NCBI RefSeq assembly: GCF_900106045.1 | Contig: NZ_LT629802.1 | Location: 124,001-188,000, forward strand | DNA: 64,000 nt | Direction of reading: 5' to 3' | DNA from: Pseudomonas mucidolens | Lineage (GTDB): Bacteria; Pseudomonadota; Gammaproteobacteria; Pseudomonadales; Pseudomonadaceae | Shown here: positions 58,746 through 64,000 of the stretch, piece by piece | Numbering within the stretch: the first letter of the stretch is position 1 | Layout: the number at the start of each line of letters is the position of its first letter | Notes under the pieces: generated by a model | What the model was told of the DNA's origin: nothing | Database searches by the model: none | The model's input: only the letters and a program-made list of their open reading frames with translations | Position numbers and translations under genes: made by a program

Positions 58746-60401
58746 TCAGTTACGCGGCGGCCCTTGCAGATCCCGAGGCGCGGCATTGTCGGGACGGCCG
58801 CGAATCAGCGATTCCGGATGTCGTCCCAGGTAGTCCGAGAGTTCGCGCAGTGAGCGCGACATGCGTTCAAGCTCACTCAGGGTCTGGGTCAACTGTTCGC
58901 GCTGTGGCGAGTCTTCGGCCAGCGTCGCGCTGGCCGATCGCAAGGTCTTGCTGACGTCGCCCAAGGTGGTTTGTACGCCGGGCAGGGTCTTGGCATTGAA
59001 CTGGGCGAGGCCTTTGCGCAGTTCGATGAGGTTGCCGTCGAGATTTCCGGCGATGCGTTCAATGGGCAATTGGTTGATTTTATCCACGATGCCTTCGAGT
59101 TTTTCCTGCAGTTGTTCCAGGTTGCCCGGAACGGTTGGAATGCTGACGGGGCGTACCGTTGCGTCAAACGTGACTTTTTCGGCCTTCGGGTAGAAGTCCA
59201 GGGCGATGTACAACTGGCCCGTCAACAAGTTGCCGCTACGTGCCTGGGCACGTAAGCCGTTTTCGATGAACGTGCCGATCAGGCGGACACCCGCCGCCTC
59301 ATCGTTGGGGTCATGATTCAACACCTTGAGCATCTTGGTATGGACCTGGCCGAGTCGTTGCGGGTAGATCACGATGCCGACATTCACCGGGAAGCTGCGT
59401 TTCTTGGCGTCGAAATCCAGGTTGATGGCAACCACCTTGCCAAACTCGATGCCCAGGAACTCCACCGGGGCACCGACCTTGAGGCCGCGTAACGCCTGGT
59501 CAAAACGCAGGCTCAGGTATTGCGCGCGGCCGTTGGGCGGGGCGAGGGCACTTTGCTGATCGGCGAACAGTTCATAGGCGTATTCCTCCGCGGCGGGTTT
59601 GTCGTTGGGGCTGTATTCCGGCGCCCGGAAAGCGATGCCGCCCACCAGCAGAGTCGACAAGGACTCGGTCTTGAGTGCGAAACCGTTGGCGCCGACGCTC
59701 ACGTCGATGCCGCTGGCGTTCCAGAAACGGGTGTTTTCAGTGACGTAGACGTCGTTGGGTGCATGGATGAATACGTCAATGTCCACGCCCTTGCCGTCAG
59801 CGTCCAAGGCGTAGGCCACGACTTGCCCGACGGGAATCTTGCGGTAGTACACCGGCGAACCGATATCCAGCGAGCCCAGGTCCTCGGTGTGTAACGTGAA
59901 ACGCTTGCCCGGTTCGCCGTAGGTGATGGCCGGTGGATTTTCCAGGCCCTTGAACTGTTTGGCGCGGCTGTTCGACTGGCCGATATCCGCACCGATGTAG
60001 TCGCCGGAGAGTAGCGTGTCGATGCCGGAAACCCCACCGGCGCCGATACGTGGACGTACCACCCAGAATTGTGAATCTTCACGGGTAAAGCTATCAGCCT
60101 GCTTGGCGAGTTTGATGGTGGCGTTGACGCTTTTCTGATCATCGCTCAGGGCGACGCCAGTGACCTGCCCGATCACCACGTTGCGGTATTTAACTTCGGT
60201 TTTGTTGGCGGTCAGGCCGCTGCCGGTCTTGAAGGTGACTGTGATGGTCGGACCTTCCTGCAGAATATTATGGACGACCAGCGAGATGCCCACCAATACC
60301 GCAACGATCGGTACGATCCATACCAGTGAAACACTGAAGCGACGGGTCTTGATCGCGGCTTGTCCTGGGGTTTTCGACCCGTCAGTGGTCTGCGACTGCA
60401 T
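58746..60401 (-). CDS. pqiB: PqiB, MCE-domain intermembrane lipid transport protein
   Basis: A 551-residue protein with one N-terminal membrane helix (about 25-45, VSLVWIVPIVAVLVGISLVV) and three MCE domains (starting near residues 50, 165 and 285), followed by a helical C-terminus that would form the needle-like tunnel seen in E. coli PqiB (546 residues). Start is ATG 60401, selected by GAGGAG just upstream; a TTG 15 bases earlier overlaps that site. It overlaps pqiA2 by 20 bases. Confidence 0.95.
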   Translation of the reverse strand: MQSQTTDGSKTPGQAAIKTRRFSVSLVWIVPIVAVLVGISLVVHNILQEGPTITVTFKTGSGLTANKTEVKYRNVVIGQVTGVALSDDQKSVNATIKLAKQADSFTREDSQFWVVRPRIGAGGVSGIDTLLSGDYIGADIGQSNSRAKQFKGLENPPAITYGEPGKRFTLHTEDLGSLDIGSPVYYRKIPVGQVVAYALDADGKGVDIDVFIHAPNDVYVTENTRFWNASGIDVSVGANGFALKTESLSTLLVGGIAFRAPEYSPNDKPAAEEYAYELFADQQSALAPPNGRAQYLSLRFDQALRGLKVGAPVEFLGIEFGKVVAINLDFDAKKRSFPVNVGIVIYPQRLGQVHTKMLKVLNHDPNDEAAGVRLIGTFIENGLRAQARSGNLLTGQLYIALDFYPKAEKVTFDATVRPVSIPTVPGNLEQLQEKLEGIVDKINQLPIERIAGNLDGNLIELRKGLAQFNAKTLPGVQTTLGDVSKTLRSASATLAEDSPQREQLTQTLSELERMSRSLRELSDYLGRHPESLIRGRPDNAAPRDLQGPPRN

Positions 60402-61026
60402 CTGCGATCTCCTCAATGCTTGGGTTTTCCCAGATAAGGCGCGGGTCGAAACTCATCGCCGACAACATGGTGAATACCACCACCAGGCCAAAGAACAGAA
60501 TGCCCACGCGGGGCTCGATGGTGCCCAGCGCCTGAAACTTCACCAACGCAGCAACCAGGGCCACTACGATTACATCGAGCATTGACCAGTAACCGATCAG
60601 CTCGACGAAGCGATACAGCTTCGAGCGCTCCTTGCGCGCCCACTGGCTGTTGCGTTGTACCGTCACCAGCAGCAGGCTCAGCACCACGAACTTGATTCCC
60701 GGCACCGCAATACTGGCGATGAAAATGATCACCGCGATATCCCAGGCGCCGTGCTGCCAGAACTCCAGCACGCCGCTCATGATAGTGCTGTCAGCGCCTG
60801 AACCGAGCATCGTAGTGTTCATCACCGGCAATAGATTGGCGGGCACGTAAAGCACCAGCGCCGTGAGCAGGTAGGCCCAGGTGCGGGTCAGGGAGTTGCT
60901 CTTGCGCCGATGCAAGGCAGCGCCGCAGCGCTCGCATGCTTCAGGCTCATCGCGCATGTCGCACGCCAGCCCGCACCCATGGCACAGGCAGAGGTTGAGT
61001 TCGCCGGCGGTCGGAGGCCTGTTCAT
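60382..61026 (-). CDS. pqiA: PqiA-like integral membrane protein, second half
   Basis: A 214-residue protein from ATG 61026 (MNRPPTAGELNLCLCHGCG) with a rubredoxin-like zinc-ribbon (CHGC ... CERC) at the N-terminus and four hydrophobic segments, i.e. one PqiA domain. In E. coli a single 417-residue PqiA carries two such domains; here the second is a separate gene, overlapping the first by 4 bases (ATGA). It overlaps pqiB by 20 bases, so all three are tightly coupled. Confidence 0.93.
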   Translation of the reverse strand: MNRPPTAGELNLCLCHGCGLACDMRDEPEACERCGAALHRRKSNSLTRTWAYLLTALVLYVPANLLPVMNTTMLGSGADSTIMSGVLEFWQHGAWDIAVIIFIASIAVPGIKFVVLSLLLVTVQRNSQWARKERSKLYRFVELIGYWSMLDVIVVALVAALVKFQALGTIEPRVGILFFGLVVVFTMLSAMSFDPRLIWENPSIEEIADAVADH

Positions 61027-61619
61027 AAGGTCTCCCACAGATCCCGGACATCACGTCCGGCAATCCGGATCAGCAGCAGACTGAGGGCGGCCAGCGCAAA
61101 GAGACCGATACCCGGCAGCACATCGAGCATCCCGGCCAGTTTGAACACGGCCACCATCGCTCCCAGCAGACAAACCTCCAGCATGCTCCACGGCCTGAGT
61201 GCTTCCAGCCAGCGCATGCAGGGCTTGAAGGCCGGCGAACGCTTGCCCGCCAAGGCGAAACTCAACACCCACATGAGCAACAGCAACTGAAAGACCGGCG
61301 CGATAATGATGGATATTGCCGCCACCAGCGCGATAAAGGTGATCGGCCCCAGGCTCAGCGCCACGACCGAATCCCATAACGTGGCACTGTTCTTCAAGCC
61401 TTGCAGGCTGATGCTCATCACCGGATAGAAATTGGCAAAGATCCATAACACCGAGGCGGTCACCGTCAACGCCAGGCGTTGCTCCACCGACAGGCCGTTA
61501 TAGCGCTGGAGTACGCCGGAACAACGGTTACACAGGGTTTTCTGATGTCTGGCGAGCGTGACTTTTTCATACACGCAGTCGCAGTGCTCACAAATGATCA
61601 ACGGTTTATCGTTCGCCAT
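61023..61619 (-). CDS. PqiA-like integral membrane protein, first half
   Basis: A 198-residue protein from ATG 61619 (MANDKPLIICEHCDCVYEK) with CEHC and CNRC zinc-ribbon pairs followed by four membrane segments, equivalent to the N-terminal PqiA domain. It is the first gene of the leftward pqi operon (pqiA1-pqiA2-pqiB-pqiC-ORF). PqiA is thought to pass lipid into the PqiB tunnel. An upstream in-frame Met at 61637 is an alternative start. Its summed length with the next gene (412) equals full-length PqiA. Confidence 0.93.
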   Translation of the reverse strand: MANDKPLIICEHCDCVYEKVTLARHQKTLCNRCSGVLQRYNGLSVEQRLALTVTASVLWIFANFYPVMSISLQGLKNSATLWDSVVALSLGPITFIALVAAISIIIAPVFQLLLLMWVLSFALAGKRSPAFKPCMRWLEALRPWSMLEVCLLGAMVAVFKLAGMLDVLPGIGLFALAALSLLLIRIAGRDVRDLWETL

Positions 61620-61875
61620 AGGCTCCACTCGAAACACTAAGGTTTTCTGGGCGTTCCATTGAGCGTTTTCAACTGAGTGAAAGGCGCTTGAAAAGCTTAG
61701 CAGTTGGCAGCCGTGGTGCCTGTTTCAATGTAAGCGACGTATTACGTCCAACTGACAGGTTCATTGTTGTGCCAAAACTGTGCGCGCACAAGTGTTGGGT
61801 CAGCGCCCTAGGGAGACCCAGAACAGATCCCCAAATATTCTGAAATATGCCCTTATCACCTGACCCGAGCCCTGC

Positions 61876-62128
61876 ATGAGCCAGATGAGCTTTTCCGACC
61901 TCGAATACGCCGGCGAACTTAAGCGAAGTCGCCGCGAACGGTTCCTTGCCGAGATGCAGCACATTGTGCCCTGCAGTGGTTTACTGAAGCTGATCGAACC
62001 GTATTACCCAAGGCTGACGGTGGTCGCAAGTCCTATCCTCTAGAAACCGTGCTGCGCATCCTTCTAGCGTAAAACTGGTTTCTCAGAGCGACCCGGCGAT
62101 GGAAAGGCGCTGTATGACATCAGGTGGG
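61876..62128 (+). pseudogene. IS5-family transposase remnant (5' end)
   Basis: From ATG 61876 the sequence reads MSQMSFSDLEYAGELKRSRR, ERFLAEMQHIVPCSGLLKLIEP, the characteristic N-terminus of IS5-family transposases. It then breaks: a frame change after PYYP leads to KADGGRKSYPLETVLRILLA and a stop, and a further shift gives SQSDPAME. The rest of the transposase is absent. It is a dead fragment marking past insertion at the edge of the pqi operon. Confidence 0.85.
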
Positions 62129-62178
62129 TAATCGCACAGACTTACCCCACATTTGCATTCGACCTGAGCCGTCATTTG

Positions 62179-62343
62179 CTACGGATTGGTCCAGTACGCT
62201 CCGTGGCCATGACCGGTAGAGAACGACCCATTGCTGCCGGTTGCGACAGGCAGCAATGGGCCAATTTCTCTCGTCCGCTGCGTCGGCAGCCGTGTCAGCA
62301 CATCTTTGAGATAGGCATACGGATCATGCCCATTCATGCGTGC
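62179..62343 (-). pseudogene. IS66-family transposase C-terminal remnant
   Basis: The reverse strand reads ARMNGHDPYAYLKDVLTRLP then TQRTREIGPLLP, which matches the conserved C-terminus of IS66 transposases (LNGHDPYAYLKDVLTRLPT). The frame ends at TAG 62179-62181 after unrelated residues. The fragment begins at the base next to the stop codon of the oxidoreductase gene. The 12-bp stem CCCATTGCTGCC/GGCAGCAATGGG (about 62228-62260) lies within it. Confidence 0.82.
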
Positions 62344-63354
62344 TTAGATATCCAGGCAAATTTTGCCGAAATGCTGGTTGGTTTCCTGATACTTGAACGC
62401 TTCGACAATCTCGCTCAAAGGGAAATGGCGATCAATAATCGGGCGCATGCCATTAGCATTGATGGCTCGAATCATGTCTTGCTGCTGGCTGCGGCTACCC
62501 ACCAATACACCCTGCAGACGCACTTGCTTGATCAGGGCCGGTACGAAATTCATTGCACCGCTTACGCCACTCAATATCCCGATGACAGAGATGTGACCAG
62601 CAACCCGAATTGCAATCATCGATTGTTCAAGCGTCGCAGGGCCGCCGACTTCGATGATGTGGTCAACACCACGGCCACCCGTTAGAGCGCGTGCAGTTTC
62701 GCCCCAGTTAAGGTCTTTGCGGTAATTGATCACATGATCAGCGCCTAGCGCTTTCAGACGTTCAAGTTTTTCGTCGCTTGAAGAGGTAGCAATGACGGTA
62801 GCACCGGCCATCTTAGCGAACTGCAGGGCGAAAATTGAAACGCCACCAGTGCCTTGGACGAGCACGGTGTCGCCCGGCTTGAGTGAGTCATCGGCCATCA
62901 GGGCACGCCATGCAGTAAGGCCGGCGGTGGTAAGCGTCGACGCTTCAGCATGGCTGTAGCCAGTAGGCGCGAGGGTGAACGATGTGGCTTTGGCCGTCAC
63001 TTGCTCACGAGCGTAGCCGTCAATGCCATCACCTGGCACGCTAACAAAGCCTTCAACCAGTGGCACACCGTTGATCCACTCCGGGAAGAAGGTGCTGACG
63101 ACCGAGTCACCCACCTTGAATTCAGTGACATCTGGGCCGACAGCAATGACTTCACCTGCACCATCGGCCATGGGGATGCGTTTTTCGCTAGGGCCCCACA
63201 TACCGCTGACCACCGCGAAGTCGTGGTAGTTGAGCGAGTTGGCGTGAAGGCGTACGGTGATTTCGCCGCGCGCTGCGGCTTGGACTTCGCTGCTGCCAAC
63301 CTCAACCTTTTCATAGCCGCCACCGGGTTGGACGAAGATAGTTTTGCTGCTCAT
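62344..63354 (-). CDS. Zinc-binding-type NAD(P)H alcohol/quinone oxidoreductase (MDR family)
   Basis: A 336-residue medium-chain dehydrogenase/reductase. N-terminal catalytic fold with NSLNYHDFAVVSGMWG, and the nucleotide-binding VLVQGTGGVSIFALQFAKMAGATVIATSSS. The usual zinc cysteine cluster is absent, so it is likely a non-zinc quinone-oxidoreductase-like member despite the family name. Its stop (62344-62346) directly abuts an IS66 remnant, yet the C-terminus FGKICLDI looks complete. It pairs with an ArsR regulator 55 bases upstream on the same strand and belongs to the accessory patch. Confidence 0.88.
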   Translation of the reverse strand: MSSKTIFVQPGGGYEKVEVGSSEVQAAARGEITVRLHANSLNYHDFAVVSGMWGPSEKRIPMADGAGEVIAVGPDVTEFKVGDSVVSTFFPEWINGVPLVEGFVSVPGDGIDGYAREQVTAKATSFTLAPTGYSHAEASTLTTAGLTAWRALMADDSLKPGDTVLVQGTGGVSIFALQFAKMAGATVIATSSSDEKLERLKALGADHVINYRKDLNWGETARALTGGRGVDHIIEVGGPATLEQSMIAIRVAGHISVIGILSGVSGAMNFVPALIKQVRLQGVLVGSRSQQQDMIRAINANGMRPIIDRHFPLSEIVEAFKYQETNQHFGKICLDI

Positions 63355-63409
63355 AGGGGATTCCTTATGTTTTCTAATTACGCGAAATAACGAAATGAAA
63401 GTTTAAAAA

Positions 63410-63706
63410 TTACAAGTCGATGATCAGCCTAGCCGCAAAGTCATCAATCGCCTGTTCATTGCGCCGGTAGTAAGTCCACTTTCCGATGCGGGTGGTTAGC
63501 ACGAAGCCTGCACGTTGCAAGATAGCTAAATGTGCAGATGCGGTAGAAGGTGAAAGCCCGGCCTTGTGCTGCAAATGGGTTACGCACACGCCTATCGCAG
63601 GATCGCCATGATCCTGAGGTGGGAAATTACTGAGTGGGTCTTTGAGCCACTCCATCATTTGCATGCGAGTGTCGTTGCCCAGGGCTTTGAGCTGTTCGAG
63701 TATCAT
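63410..63706 (-). CDS. ArsR-family helix-turn-helix regulator
   Basis: A 98-residue winged-helix regulator from ATG 63706 (MILEQLKALGNDTRMQMMEWL). The recognition region is HKAGLSPSTASAHLAILQRAGFVLTTRIGKWTYYRRNE. No cysteine pair typical of metal sensors is in the recognition helix, so a non-metal ligand is likely. An in-frame ATG at 63790 would extend the N-terminus by 28 residues; neither start has a strong SD. It probably regulates the adjacent oxidoreductase. Confidence 0.88.
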   Translation of the reverse strand: MILEQLKALGNDTRMQMMEWLKDPLSNFPPQDHGDPAIGVCVTHLQHKAGLSPSTASAHLAILQRAGFVLTTRIGKWTYYRRNEQAIDDFAARLIIDL

Positions 63707-63840
63707 GGTTGGCAATACTACGCTTTTTTCCGAAATGTTCAATAAGTAATCTATTACCCTCCGCAAGGGTTTGAAATCAAAAAAACGCATCAAGCGCTAT
63801 CAGAGGATATGCGCTAAGCATCAGAGTGGATGAGCTTGGA

Positions 63841-63894
63841 GCTACGCCGCTACGCCGCTACGCCGCTACGCCGCTACGCCGCTACGCCGCTACG
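63841..63894 (+). repeat. Tandem octanucleotide repeat (GCTACGCC)n
   Basis: Six perfect GCTACGCC units (63841-63888) plus a seventh variant GCTACGTT. A 40-codon frame starting ATG 63830 runs through it, coding LRRYAATP twice, and ends at TGA about 63952, but it has no convincing ribosome-binding site. An 8-base unit is not a multiple of three, so unit loss or gain would shift any frame read through it. Confidence 0.95.
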
Positions 63895-64000
63895 TTGCTT
63901 CGTAAACCCATGCAGGGGGGGAATTTCCGCCAGTCGCGAGGTAGCTTCATGACGTAAGTCTTGGAATCGCAAATCTATCAGGAACGGATCAGCGCTGATG
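63895..64000. other. Right edge of window, no supported feature
   Basis: The last 106 bases contain a GGGGGGG run (about 63914-63921) and no gene or RNA that I can support. A reading frame at the very end cannot be judged. Confidence 0.5.

Noticed and set aside
63841..63894. CRISPR-like array
   Set aside because: Units are 8 bases and directly adjacent, with no spacers and no cas genes.

Overview
The window is chromosomal DNA from a Pseudomonas, most probably of the P. fluorescens group. Three things point there: gene orders typical of the genus (gatCA | mreBCD-maf-rng-yhdP; fagA-fumC-orfX-sodA; rpoN-hpf-ptsN-rapZ-npr; lptCAB; mlaFEDCB-ibaG-murA-hisGDC; upp-uraA; mqo), GC-rich protein-like genes throughout, and the GAGCGAGCTTGCTCGC-type REP palindromes of fluorescent pseudomonads. 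These identifications rest on reading the sequence and on remembered family motifs; no database was searched.

Layout. 1-1.6 kb: gatC and the 5' part of gatA (leftward). 1.8-15.1 kb: cell-shape and envelope block mreB, mreC, mreD, maf, rng, yhdP, then a nitrilase-family amidase and the two TldD/PmbA protease subunits, with a frameshifted yjgA between them. 15.1-19.0 kb: an apparently Fur-controlled operon of fagA, fumC, an unknown ORF, Mn-type sodA and a ZIP metal transporter, which looks like an iron-sparing module. 19.0-26.0 kb (leftward): the nitrogen PTS/sigma-54 cluster and the LPS transport and Kdo genes. 26.3-34.3 kb: Mla lipid transport, ibaG, murA, hisG, hisD and hisC, with a likely intrinsic terminator between hisG and hisD. 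34.4-40.5 kb: uraA-upp facing hpt, a cupin, a small conserved gene and mqo. 40.7-49.2 kb: mostly small or single-gene units, including a lipoprotein, an acyltransferase, zinc-ribbon and DUF2007 proteins, an SRAP protein with altered catalytic residues, a deleted chemoreceptor, an M48 protease, a GDT1-family exporter under a yybP-ykoY (Mn) riboswitch, rsmC, a hydroxyacid dehydrogenase and a LysE exporter. 49.3-57.8 kb: a fatty acyl-CoA ligase, DUF1302, DUF1329 and a MalT-type LuxR regulator. 57.8-61.6 kb: a pqi lipid-transport operon with PqiA split into two genes. 61.9-64.0 kb: a small accessory patch with IS5 and IS66 remnants, an oxidoreductase with an ArsR regulator, and an octamer tandem repeat.

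No complete new defence or mobile system was found. The observations most worth following are: (1) mreC appears to start at an ATT codon; (2) four REPINs of exactly 100 nt, one supplying the last 18 codons of mqo and one sitting in the loop of a 36-bp inverted repeat at an operon end; (3) two mutually exclusive stems downstream of the Mn riboswitch aptamer; (4) an SRAP protein in which the conserved Asn and His seem exchanged; (5) a G6-tract frameshift in yjgA; (6) the Fur-box operon with two uncharacterised proteins; (7) a terminator between hisG and hisD.
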